DNA of 15,146 nucleotides from JBFLVQ01 sp040758525 (GTDB lineage Bacteria; Acidobacteriota; Blastocatellia; Chloracidobacteriales; JADJPF01). This document shows, piece after piece, positions 6,567 to 13,681 of the stretch (positions within the stretch are counted from its first letter, which is position 1; every line of letters begins with the position of its first letter). Under the pieces are notes generated by a model that worked only from the letters and a program-made list of their open reading frames with translations, made no database searches and was not told where the DNA came from. The stretch spans positions 1-15,146 of the forward strand of contig JBFLVQ010000159.1 in the NCBI GenBank assembly GCA_040758525.1. The letters are read 5' to 3'. Both the position numbers and the translations under genes were made by a program.

Positions 6567-7052
6567 TTAATTACCAGGAATCTTATATCCATCTTCTCGC
6601 AACTTCTTTATGATCTTTTCTCCCACCTCTCTTCCGTAACTCTGTCCAATAGTAAATGACTCTTTGCTTATCTCAGGTAATGCTTTTAACACTCTTTGTC
6701 CTGTCGGGGTCTCATAAAAGTTGATCAATCCTTTTATATCCTCATGTGTTAAATGCCTCTCATATATTGGAATCAATCTTTCTATTAATTCATTCTCATT
6801 TACCTCTTTGATAAAATTATCCCAATATTGCTCTGGTACTTGTGGTAAAGAGGTCTTAAACGAACTAATCAAGTGATTCATCATCTGTCTGACCAAATTT
6901 TCTCCTGATGTTATTGCTATCAACCTTTTTATATCTTTAACTTTCTCTGGATTGACGCTCTCTTTATTTGTAGTACTTTGTGCAGAAGTTGTAGTACTTA
7001 ACCCTAAAATAATGAATATCCCGATTAATATGAGAGTAGAGATTGATTTCAT
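6567..7052 (-). CDS. DUF2059 domain secreted protein
   Basis: A 161-residue protein with a clean Sec signal peptide: MKS, a hydrophobic core LILIGIFIILGLSTTTSAQ, and likely cleavage after residue 24. The mature part has the DUF2059 layout. It begins with a helical segment IKRLIAITSGENLVRQMM (41-58), then VPEQYWDNFIKEVNENELIE (72-91), then the signature IPIYERHLTHEDIKGLINFY and ETPTGQRVLKALPEI (94-128). The domain is common in envelope proteins of many bacteria and has no assigned biochemical role. ATG 7052 follows AAAGGAG by about 7 nt. The stop is shared with the edge of the NHL remnant, which is probably unrelated debris. Upstream is another remnant, so the gene likely has its own promoter in 7053-7102, which I could not define. 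Confidence 0.9.
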   Translation of the reverse strand: MKSISTLILIGIFIILGLSTTTSAQSTTNKESVNPEKVKDIKRLIAITSGENLVRQMMNHLISSFKTSLPQVPEQYWDNFIKEVNENELIERLIPIYERHLTHEDIKGLINFYETPTGQRVLKALPEISKESFTIGQSYGREVGEKIIKKLREDGYKIPGN

Positions 7053-7102
7053 GATTAACTCCTTTTCAATTTTCAGAATAGATATATTACATTTTGCGCT
7101 AG

Positions 7103-7353
7103 TCAGTGGACAAGAATGAGTTCGTCAAAAAGTTGTGCAGGTGTCCAGGACTCACCCAATAAACAGTAATTCATAGGTGGGAGGAAGCCGAGTCGCTGAC
7201 CAATCTCACCACTGAGCAATGTCATACGTTCAATTGTGGAGCATTGGCGAAGCAACCAGCATCGATATAACGGAATGGAGTTTTCTTTACCAGTTTAAGA
7301 AACTCTTACTGGGCGCTTTCAACATCACTAACCACATAAATGTTTACCAGCAG
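7103..7353 (-). pseudogene. F420-dependent NADP reductase-like, C-terminal remnant
   Basis: Three minus-strand pieces line up end to end. LLVNIYVVSDVESAQ runs up to TAA 7308-7306. The same frame then continues EFLKLVKKTPFRYIDAGCFA, then NAPQLNV, to TGA 7224-7222. A one-base shift gives MTLLSGEIGQRLGFLPPMNY, then CLLGESWTPAQLFDELILVH, to TGA 7105-7103. The series ...V.SDD.EA...V..LV...GFR.IDAG.L.NA...E.MTLL.GE.G...G..P..N..LLGE.WT is, from memory, the C-terminal end of a NAD(P)-binding F420-dependent oxidoreductase group. The Rossmann N-terminus is gone. The remnant starts immediately after the stop of the gene at 7355-7906. One nonsense codon and one frameshift make it non-functional. Confidence 0.55.
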
Positions 7354-7354
7354 T

Positions 7355-7906
7355 TTACTTTGATTCCACAGCCGTACAATTATCTTCATAGGCTTGCTTT
7401 GGTTGATAAACAATCTCACTATCAGGCCATATACTTGGAAACGTATATCCAGGACCCTTGGTATATTTATGTTCTTCCCAGATCCGACTACGATTCTCGT
7501 CAAAATAGATTCTGTGCTCTAACTGCGAACCATTGACAGCTCCCCCAGTAATAAAAATAAATCGTAGTCTTCCCAGTTGGTCGTAATAGTACCTCATCAT
7601 CAGTGCTGAATCTTCTGAACCTCCATCCCAGACATACTTACGAATCCTGCCTTGTGAGTCAAAAAAGATAGTACGCTTATCTCCCAAGGGGCTACAACTC
7701 TCTACCTCACGTTCTGCTTTTTTCAATTTTCCTTTCCTTATGTCTTGCTCTACGGCTTGATAAATACGGCGTATGGTTATGATTGTAGGATGAGGAGACC
7801 AGTTCTTGGTGGTAATTGGAGAATCGTATCCTGCCATTGCTAGAAAAGCACAATTAAACAGAAGAGCAATGGCAAGGATTAGGTTTCTGATAATCTCTTT
7901 TTTCAC
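7355..7906 (-). CDS. Secreted protein of unknown function
   Basis: A 183-residue product with an N-terminal signal peptide (KKEIIRN, then LILAIALLFNCAFLAMA; likely cleavage after residue 25). The start is GTG 7906, with the next gene's stop 10 nt upstream. There is no clear Shine-Dalgarno for this start, so translation is probably coupled to the upstream gene of the operon. The mature protein has an Ile/Arg-rich helix (ITIRRIYQAVEQDIRKGKLK, 43-62) followed by a beta-rich region with repeated short strands. These include RTIFFDSQGRIRKYVWDGG (78-96), YYYDQLGRLRFIFITGG (106-122) and HRIYFDENRSRIWEE (131-145). These YD.xGR strands loosely resemble MORN/RHS-type repeats. I do not recognise a named family. 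Confidence 0.8.
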   Translation of the reverse strand: MKKEIIRNLILAIALLFNCAFLAMAGYDSPITTKNWSPHPTIITIRRIYQAVEQDIRKGKLKKAEREVESCSPLGDKRTIFFDSQGRIRKYVWDGGSEDSALMMRYYYDQLGRLRFIFITGGAVNGSQLEHRIYFDENRSRIWEEHKYTKGPGYTFPSIWPDSEIVYQPKQAYEDNCTAVESK

Positions 7907-7916
7907 AGGCTAGGTT

Positions 7917-8615
7917 TTACTTAAGAACTCCTTCTTCTGTGCCCAAGGCATTTTGTCCATATATTCCCCATTTGCCATTTTTCAAACCGCTGTTGACAAT
8001 CTCATATTGTACAACTCCGCAAGTATCTTTTGGATTCGCACTCCAAGCAACAGAGATTAAGTCCGCTGTTTTTATACCAATCCCTTCATAATTTGCTCCC
8101 ACCTTCCAAGAAAATTGATATACCGGTCCGCGCTCAATAATATCTAGCGCTCCTTTATAAGCGCTGCCATTCCCATTTGTGCCTGTTACACTATAACTTC
8201 CAGCGATACCTTTACCGGTATTGATGAGAGCTACTTCTGTGCCTAATGCATTTGCGCCTGCTACTGTCCAAATACCATTTAACTTTTTACCTTCTACTGC
8301 ATAAACAACCAAACTACAACTGTTACCACCCCAAGTTGCAGTTAAAATATTGCCTGTAGATATACCTATTCCTTGATAAATAGTCCCACCTACATTCCAT
8401 TTTAATGTAACACCTTCAATCTGAGATGATGGTGAACTAATTTTTCTGGATCTGACTTCTAATGTTCCAGAATAACGTTTGTTGTCAAAGGTAGTACCAG
8501 TGATTGCCAGGGTTCTGTTATAGCCCTGAGTAGTTGGATTGATAGCCGCAATAAGTTGGCAGGGAAGAATCAGTACTGCTAATGCAAGGCAAAGGAGCAA
8601 AAGGCATTTTTTCAT
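7917..8615 (-). CDS. Secreted tandem-repeat beta protein (LIC10280-like)
   Basis: A 232-residue protein with a Sec signal peptide (CLLLLCLALAVLILPCQL, cleavage likely near residue 24). The mature part is two tandem copies of a domain of about 90 residues. Copy 1 (32-127) has LAITGTTFDNKRYSGTLEV, LKWNVGGTIYQGIGI, SCSLVVYAV and GIWTVAGANALGTE. Copy 2 (139-227) has YSVTGTNGNGSAYKGALDI, FSWKVGANYEGIGIKT, TCGVVQYEI and GKWGIYGQNALGTE. Each copy keeps one Cys (100 and 199), W/G-rich strands and the ending ALGTE. The pattern resembles the LIC10280-type fibronectin-binding-like family from Leptospira as I remember it; binding is not implied. ATG 8615 has an excellent GGAGG about 6 nt upstream. First gene of a two-gene unit with 7355-7906. 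Confidence 0.8.
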   Translation of the reverse strand: MKKCLLLLCLALAVLILPCQLIAAINPTTQGYNRTLAITGTTFDNKRYSGTLEVRSRKISSPSSQIEGVTLKWNVGGTIYQGIGISTGNILTATWGGNSCSLVVYAVEGKKLNGIWTVAGANALGTEVALINTGKGIAGSYSVTGTNGNGSAYKGALDIIERGPVYQFSWKVGANYEGIGIKTADLISVAWSANPKDTCGVVQYEIVNSGLKNGKWGIYGQNALGTEEGVLK

Positions 8616-8960
8616 TTAGGCCTCCAAAGAGATTAAAATTTAGGTAACACTACCTGATTTTAAACTTCTTTATCTGCTACTCTCCAATTCGTGGGCAAAG
8701 AACATACAGTAGCGATATGATAGACTTATTCATCGGTAAAATGCTAGTGAAAAAACATGTAAATAATGGTTGAGACAATATCTGTATAAGAGGGGAGCGA
8801 AATGTTCACAATACGGTAAAAAATAGGATATTGGGAAAGATCAGATAACAGCCAACAATCTTTAGTTTTTTGGAGCGATCAATGATAGAGAGTGAAGCGG
8901 AGTAATTAATCCCGCTTCTCGTCTTTGGACAAAATCTCACAAAGTAGCAGCGGCAAGAAT
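8616..8960. other. Intergenic stretch with probable divergent control region
   Basis: About 345 bases between the secreted-protein operon (minus) and the P450 remnant (plus). I see no coding frame. A small perfect hairpin AGGTA/TACCT with a 4-nt loop (8642-8655 region) sits about 27 nt upstream of the operon's start and could be an operator or leader hairpin. The stretch should contain the operon's promoter. No -10/-35 pair is clear enough to call. Confidence 0.35.
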
Positions 8961-8969
8961 CGACTTTTC

Positions 8970-9164
8970 AGAGATGAAAAGGTTAAAAGGGCAGGCGCAC
9001 ATTTCTGTTTGGGCGCGTTACTTGCGCGTTTAGAAGGACAGATTGCCTTAACTACGCTATTCCGTTGATTTCCCAAGCTACGTCTAGCTGAAGCGCCGGA
9101 ATCACTACGCTGGCGTAAAGGATTGGCTCTACGCGGGCTAGAACAACTACCAGTGATCTTGTAA
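8970..9164 (+). pseudogene. Cytochrome P450, C-terminal remnant with nonsense codon
   Basis: The plus-strand frame ending at TAA 9162-9164 encodes the heme-binding end of a bacterial cytochrome P450: AGAHFCLGALLARLEGQIAL, TTLFR, stop, FPKLRLAEAPESLRWRKG, LALRGLEQLPVIL. HFCLGA.LARLEGQ is the Cys-ligand loop and L helix (heme Cys at 9006-9008). The C-terminal W.KGLALRGL.QLPV is also typical. TGA at 9066-9068 stands where CGA (Arg) would give LFRRFPKL. The sequence upstream of about 8990 lacks the expected FG.G and the remaining roughly 340 residues are absent, so this is a deletion remnant. Its stop is followed 9 nt later by the alpha/beta hydrolase start, so the two were probably once one operon. 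Confidence 0.8.
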
Positions 9165-9173
9165 GGAGAATGA

Positions 9174-9947
9174 ATGGAGGCATCATCAACTGTCGGGCAT
9201 ACTGAACCAATCAACGATATAGAGATGTACTATGAAGTTCATGGAGAAGGTGAGCCATTGATCCTGCTACATGGAGGAATGGGAGTAGGCGCTAATTGGC
9301 AACTGATCTTCAAAATTCCTCCAGCCGGATACCGGTTAGTTATACCGGACCTACGTGGCCATGATAGATCAACCAATCCATCAAAGCAGTTCACATTCCG
9401 ACAATCTGCTCTAGATGTATTTGCGCTGTTGGACCGCTTGGGTATAGAACGATTTAAGGCAATTGGTATGAGTCTAGGAGCAAAGACTCTGCTTCATATA
9501 GCTACTCAGCAGCCCAGTCGAGTCGAGGCTATGGTGCTGGTTAGTGCGACACCATACTTTCCCGCACCGGCACGCGCTATGATGCGCGAGATAACTCCTG
9601 AAAATCGGACTGATGCAGAGTGGCAACAGATGCGACAGTGGCATAAGCATGGTGATGAACAGATCCTAATGCTATGGAGACAAATGAATGCATTTAAGGA
9701 TAGCTATGATGATATGAACTTCACGCCTCCTTACTTATCTACTATTACAGCTCGTACTCTGATTGTGCATGGTGATAGGGATCCATTGTATCCTGTGAAT
9801 CTAGCAATGGAGATGTATACTGCAATTCCTCGCTCATACCTTTGGATTATACCGAATGCTGGGCATGGCCCAATTTTTGGAAAGATAGCGGATCGGTTTA
9901 TTGAAACTTCACTGGCATTCTTGTGCAACGAATGGGGAGATCAATAG
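9174..9947 (+). CDS. Alpha/beta-fold hydrolase
   Basis: A 257-residue serine hydrolase of the alpha/beta-hydrolase superfamily (esterase, lactonase or thioesterase type; substrate unknown). It shows the oxyanion-hole HGGMGVG (33-39), the strand-turn VIPDLRGHDRS (56-66), the nucleophile elbow GMSLGA (98-103, Ser100), the acid HGDRDPLYP (199-207, Asp203) and the catalytic His in NAGHGP (228-233, His231). There is a cap helix region around 130-180 and no signal peptide. ATG 9174 is preceded by AAGGAG (9163-9168), which overlaps the stop of the P450 remnant. The former neighbour suggests an oxidation-then-hydrolysis pathway for a small molecule, now broken upstream. Whether it is still transcribed depends on the old upstream promoter. 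Confidence 0.92.
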   Translation: MEASSTVGHTEPINDIEMYYEVHGEGEPLILLHGGMGVGANWQLIFKIPPAGYRLVIPDLRGHDRSTNPSKQFTFRQSALDVFALLDRLGIERFKAIGMSLGAKTLLHIATQQPSRVEAMVLVSATPYFPAPARAMMREITPENRTDAEWQQMRQWHKHGDEQILMLWRQMNAFKDSYDDMNFTPPYLSTITARTLIVHGDRDPLYPVNLAMEMYTAIPRSYLWIIPNAGHGPIFGKIADRFIETSLAFLCNEWGDQ

Positions 9948-9968
9948 TCTCTGGCAATTCTACTAGTC

Positions 9969-10190
9969 TTACCATCCTAGATTTTTCCAGCCGCGTGACG
10001 TTCTTCTCGAAATCACTGTACCCATTCCTCCAATCTCCGTTAACTCAAGAGCTTTACTTAGTAATGTACTCCCAGTGCGTTGACTAAACCAAATTGTATA
10101 GGATAATTGTGGTTTCAATGGATTATCCTTTCCTATTGATTGGCGATGTTTATCATTAATCGTGGTAGCTCTCTTTAACTCATCCGCACA
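9969..10190 (-). pseudogene. Stf0 sulfotransferase, N-terminal remnant
   Basis: A minus-strand frame continues in phase straight after the stop of the winged-helix gene (TAG 10193-10191) and runs to TAA 9971-9969. It reads ADELKRATTINDKHRQSIGK, then DNPLKPQLSYTIWFSQRTGS, then TLLSKALELTEIGG. SYTIWFSQRTGSTLL.KALE.T is the PAPS-binding start of Stf0-type sulfotransferases (5'-phosphosulfate loop RTGSTLL). After EIGG the sequence leaves the family (MGTVISRRTSRGWKNLGW) and stops, so the C-terminal part of roughly 200 residues is missing. The frame has no proper start codon. An ATG 5' of INDKHR is in another frame. Confidence 0.7.
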
Positions 10191-11267
10191 CTAAGATGCC
10201 AATACAACAGGCATCTTAAGAAATGAACCATAATGATTAGCTGCTAAGACAAGCGCCTGTTTTTCAGTTCTCTTCAGCGAAGTAAAAGGGCTTGGTGTGA
10301 CTACAACAGAGCCTTTTTTAAATGTACGTTTCCAGGTACCAACCACCTGTCCGTCAATAATAATTACTGGACTGAAGATACCGTTTCCTGCTTGTTTTGC
10401 ATAAAATGGATCAAGTACCGCGCTACGGTCTTTATAGGCAACCGTGTATTCATCATAGGGAGGCAGCAAATAAGCAGTTGGTGATGGATCTTTTGTTATA
10501 GACAGATTTTGAGGTAGCCAATATTTCTGACCATCAACAACCTCGTGGGTAAGTTCAGAATTGACCATTTCAACGCCTGCTCTTGCGTCGGCTGTTGTTA
10601 ACCCCGACCACCAAGCAAAATCTTGCAATGTTGCTGGTCCATGGCTAGTAAAGTAGCGCTTGGCGAGTTCAGCCAATGCTTCGTTGCGTTCCATAGTTTT
10701 AGCCTTTGGCACCCATTCATCGAGTAACACAAATGTCTGTTGCTTGCCTTCACGAGCGCCAAAACAGATAACCCCTTCTTGCGCCAGTTGTGACAAAATA
10801 TGAAGACCACGTTGATTGGCGGTATCAATACGTGCTGCCTCTAACACCTGATACATTGCATCTCTCGATAACTGCTTACCGCCTTGCAGAGCTTTCAGAA
10901 ACGATTCTTTACTACGTGCAAATACAGCTTCATCAAGATTAAACTCTTGTAGCAGACGTCGCGCATTGCCAGCAACAACTCTTGGTGTAAGCAGTTTGAG
11001 CATCCAACAAGCATCTGTAGCGGCAACAAAATTCAATGTGCCACGCATAGGCCAGGTGCGTATGATCGTTTTGTTAGCGATTGCCTGTTCAATATCTTCT
11101 TCGGTAGTATTGCGTGTACGCAGTCCAATCGCCCACAGTGCACCTAGATAGTCTTGGGCCTGGACAGCGCCTAGCCATTTTACGATATCGCTGGGTTGTT
11201 CAAATGTGGTTCTAGCAATGTATTGGTTATAGAGTCGGTAATAAGCAATATTTGAAGGCGTCAGCAT
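10191..11267 (-). CDS. Winged-helix protein of the AlkZ/YcaQ-like family
   Basis: A 358-residue protein of the winged-helix DNA-binding family that contains the bacterial DNA glycosylases AlkZ and YcaQ (HTH_42). I take the start at ATG 11267 (MLTPSNIAYYRLYNQYIA), the normal beginning. The frame runs 65 codons further upstream to TTG 11462, but that extension has non-family sequence ending FYKHLGFRIV. Near the N-terminus WLGAVQAQDYLGALWAIGLR (31-50) carries the Q-A-Q motif (36-38) that in AlkZ-type glycosylases lies at the active site. The next segment IIRTWPMRGTLNFV is also conserved. The C-terminal half has LLPPYDEYTVAYKDR and IIIDGQVVGTWKRTFKKG, typical of the family. It would excise alkylated or cross-linked bases, if active. 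It is transcribed away from the hydrolase/GlxA pair. Confidence 0.8.
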   Translation of the reverse strand: MLTPSNIAYYRLYNQYIARTTFEQPSDIVKWLGAVQAQDYLGALWAIGLRTRNTTEEDIEQAIANKTIIRTWPMRGTLNFVAATDACWMLKLLTPRVVAGNARRLLQEFNLDEAVFARSKESFLKALQGGKQLSRDAMYQVLEAARIDTANQRGLHILSQLAQEGVICFGAREGKQQTFVLLDEWVPKAKTMERNEALAELAKRYFTSHGPATLQDFAWWSGLTTADARAGVEMVNSELTHEVVDGQKYWLPQNLSITKDPSPTAYLLPPYDEYTVAYKDRSAVLDPFYAKQAGNGIFSPVIIIDGQVVGTWKRTFKKGSVVVTPSPFTSLKRTEKQALVLAANHYGSFLKMPVVLAS

Positions 11268-11473
11268 CACAATACGAAATCCTAAATGTTTATAAAATGG
11301 AGCATTCCCAGCTATATATCTTGAAATATCGATAAGGTCAATGCAAAAAGGCTTTTTAACGCGCTGCTGATAACGATGTCCGTTTTGGTCCTTTTCTTGT
11401 CTGTGCAGGGTCTTGAGACACTTTTGGAAGCGCCCTACAATGTGGCAATAAGTAATTCCCAAAGGAGTCTACA

Positions 11474-12022
11474 ATGATTAATACTGCTCTATTGGTAGTT
11501 GATGTACAAGAATCATTTCGTCATCGTCCATACTGGTCTGATGTTGATGTGCCTGAATTCGTGCGTCATTTGCAATCGCTGATTGATGGCTGTGCTGCTC
11601 GCAAGGTGCCTGTTGTACAGATCCTGCATACAGAAGATGAAGGGGTATTTGCCCTCTCATCTGGATTTGTTACAACACTGGATCCGATAATGATTAAACC
11701 TGATGTTCTGTTTCATAAGCGTTACCATAGTGCGTTAGCAGGCACACCACTTACTGGATGGTTGAATGAACGCGGCATACGCCGGTTAATTGTTAGTGGT
11801 ATCCGCACAGAAGAATGTTGTGAAACTACTACCCGTCATGCCTCGGATAGCGGCTTCGAAGTCGATTATGTTATTAATGCGACGCTAACCTTTGCCATGA
11901 AACATCCACGTACTGGTCGTAATTACAGCAGTGCTGATCTGAAAGAGCGAACGGAATTGGTACTAACATCTGGCCAGTTTGCTCGTATCGTTACGGTAGA
12001 GGAGGCACTGGCAAAATTGTGA
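11474..12022 (+). CDS. Isochorismatase-fold cysteine hydrolase
   Basis: A 182-residue cysteine hydrolase of the isochorismatase superfamily (nicotinamidase, isochorismatase and related amidases). The catalytic triad is visible: Asp10 in LLVVDVQESF (6-15), Lys82 in LFHKRYHSALAGT (79-91) and Cys115 in SGIRTEECCETTTRHAS (108-124), where the family has G..T..C...T. Strands and helices match the usual length of about 180. ATG 11474 is preceded by AAAGGAG. The stop TGA overlaps the GTG start of the next gene by 3 bases (GTGA), indicating translational coupling. A cysteine hydrolase beside a GlxA-type regulator is a recurrent pairing, so the regulator probably senses its substrate or product. The substrate is unknown. 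Confidence 0.9.
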   Translation: MINTALLVVDVQESFRHRPYWSDVDVPEFVRHLQSLIDGCAARKVPVVQILHTEDEGVFALSSGFVTTLDPIMIKPDVLFHKRYHSALAGTPLTGWLNERGIRRLIVSGIRTEECCETTTRHASDSGFEVDYVINATLTFAMKHPRTGRNYSSADLKERTELVLTSGQFARIVTVEEALAKL

Positions 12023-12990
12023 AGCAACAGGCTGTGTACTTCATTTTGCCACCCAGGACACTACTACTTGATGTTGCAGGGCCGGCTGAAGCATTGTGGA
12101 TGGCCAATCGTTATCAAAACGATGTCCACTTCAATTTGCACTACGCTGGCCCATCTGCGCAGATCGAGAGTTCGATCGGACTCATACTCAGTGGTATCTC
12201 GGCGCTACCTAAATCGCTGGCGCGAAATGCTATGATTGTTGTTGCTGGGGCTGCTGATGTGCCAAAAGATATTGATTCTCAGACTGCTCAAAATGTGATT
12301 GTTGAATGGTTACGTGAGATTGCTCGTCCGACCCATCGATTAGTGTTTATTTGCTCAGGGGCATTGTTAGCAGCTCGTGCTGGTCTATTAGATCATCGCG
12401 CTTGTACCACACACCATAGCGACTGTAATGAACTCAGACGGCTCGCAGCCAGTGCAAAAGTGCTTGATAATCGGATCTATGTAGCAGACGGAAATATCTA
12501 TACCAGCGCTGGTGTTACAGCAGGAGTCGATCTCATGTTACAGGTGATCAGCGAAATTGCTGGACCGCTTTGTGCCGTAGCAGTAGCGCGTAATATGGTA
12601 GTCTATCTGCGTCGCACCGGTGCCGATCCGCAACTTTCGCCTTGGCTCGAAGGTCGTAATCATATTCATCCAGTTGTCCATCGTGTTCAAGATGCAATTG
12701 CTGCCAATCCTGCTCATCCTTGGACACTCGAAGAGCTGGCCAGCATTGCTTATTCAAGTCAGCGCCACTTGGTACGCCTGTTCCAGATACACACAGGAAC
12801 GACGCCAGTTGCATATATCAACTGCTTACGCGTTGCACTGGTGCGACAGCTATTGACAAACTCTCAATTGACGTTAGATCATGTGGCTGAACGTGCAGGT
12901 TTTGGATCAAGCCGCCATTTACGTAGGGTCTGGCGACAATATAATGCGTTGCCTCCAGGCCGCTGGCGCCGACGAGACACACTGAACTGA
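12019..12990 (+). CDS. GlxA-family transcriptional regulator (DJ-1/PfpI + AraC HTH)
   Basis: A 323-residue regulator with two parts. The N-terminal DJ-1/PfpI-like (GATase1) domain (about 5-190) has LLLDVAGPAEALWMAN (15-30) and the elbow FICSGALLAARAGLLDHRAC (110-129), with Cys112 at the nucleophile position and THHSD (131-135). The C-terminal AraC double helix-turn-helix (about 220-315) has WTLEELASIAYSSQRHLVRL (235-254), TTPVAYINCLRVALVRQLLT (261-280) and LDHVAERAGFGSSRHLRRVW (286-305). The start is GTG 12019, overlapping the hydrolase stop; GAGGAGG lies about 14 nt upstream. It likely binds a small ligand and controls the hydrolase operon. Loss of enzymatic activity in the DJ-1 part is usual for such regulators. 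Confidence 0.9.
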   Translation: MKQQAVYFILPPRTLLLDVAGPAEALWMANRYQNDVHFNLHYAGPSAQIESSIGLILSGISALPKSLARNAMIVVAGAADVPKDIDSQTAQNVIVEWLREIARPTHRLVFICSGALLAARAGLLDHRACTTHHSDCNELRRLAASAKVLDNRIYVADGNIYTSAGVTAGVDLMLQVISEIAGPLCAVAVARNMVVYLRRTGADPQLSPWLEGRNHIHPVVHRVQDAIAANPAHPWTLEELASIAYSSQRHLVRLFQIHTGTTPVAYINCLRVALVRQLLTNSQLTLDHVAERAGFGSSRHLRRVWRQYNALPPGRWRRRDTLN

Positions 12991-13111
12991 GTTATAGCCT
13001 ACCACTTGAAACCCTCAATTTGAATACTTCATGGCTAACACCAGCGCAAGTTGAGTAAAAAATCATAAACAGTTGAATAGATCGATTACTTACCTAAATA
13101 GGAGGAATTCT

Positions 13112-13516
13112 ATGTCTAAGCCTAATTTCACAGGAGTTTGGAAATTCAATCCAACCAAAAGTGTGCTGCAGATTCCTGCACCGGATTCGACCATTTTTCT
13201 TATTGAACATCAGGAACCGGTCTTACACATTTCGCGCACCCATATAGTGGGCGAAAAAAGTGATACCTTCACACTAGATCTTACTACCGATGGTAAAGAG
13301 GTTATACTTGATCTAGATGACTTATGGGTACAGGCCCGTACTTACTGGGATGGTGAAATATTAGTTTTTGATACAAATTTGGTACGAGCTGGTAAAGAAG
13401 CAACCAATCTAGTAAGGTACAAGCTTGCTGATACCCTTGATATGTTGATAGCCGAAGAGCGCTTACAAAGTAAAGAGCTGAGCTATAACAATATCTGGGT
13501 GTTAGATAAGCAGTAA
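13112..13516 (+). CDS. Lipocalin-like small beta-barrel protein, function unknown
   Basis: A 134-residue protein starting at ATG 13112, preceded by the strong Shine-Dalgarno AGGAGG (13100-13105). The frame extends upstream to 13073 but lacks a better start. The sequence is beta-rich: NFTGVWKFNPTKSVLQIPAP (5-24), STIFLIEHQEPVLHISRTHI (26-45), TFTLDLTTDGKEV, then ARTYWDGEILVFDTNL and a C-terminal LSYNNIWVLDK. The opening F.GVWK.N..KS.LQ..AP and the closing NNIWVLDKQ match a group of uncharacterised lipocalin-like proteins I remember from soil bacteria, possibly binding small hydrophobic ligands. There is no signal peptide. It follows the regulator by about 120 bases and seems to have its own promoter. 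Confidence 0.85.
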   Translation: MSKPNFTGVWKFNPTKSVLQIPAPDSTIFLIEHQEPVLHISRTHIVGEKSDTFTLDLTTDGKEVILDLDDLWVQARTYWDGEILVFDTNLVRAGKEATNLVRYKLADTLDMLIAEERLQSKELSYNNIWVLDKQ

Positions 13517-13681
13517 GCACAAGTGTCGTAGTCTCTGCTTGATCCTTAATCTGCTTGCACATCATACATAATATGTTGCGCACCTCATCAGTTCTCGCTA
13601 ATATCGTGGGGATGTGCACATCTAGTTTGGCTAGATTTCTCTTGTGGAAAATCGATTGAGAATTAGAAAGGTTATCACGGA

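Noticed and set aside
7219..7536. 105-residue plus-strand frame
   Set aside because: Antisense to the secreted-protein gene and the F420-reductase-like remnant, with no recognisable domain.
8906..9214. 102-residue minus-strand frame
   Set aside because: Antisense to the P450 remnant; Arg/Ser/Pro-rich composition is typical of shadow frames.
12548..12856. Frames of 88 (minus) and 78 (plus) residues
   Set aside because: Shadows of the GlxA-family regulator, whose domains are unmistakable in the main frame.
13302..13619. 105-residue minus-strand frame
   Set aside because: Antisense over the lipocalin-like gene; no start signal. An 8-bp inverted repeat nearby (13556-13563 / 13611-13618) is too weak to call.
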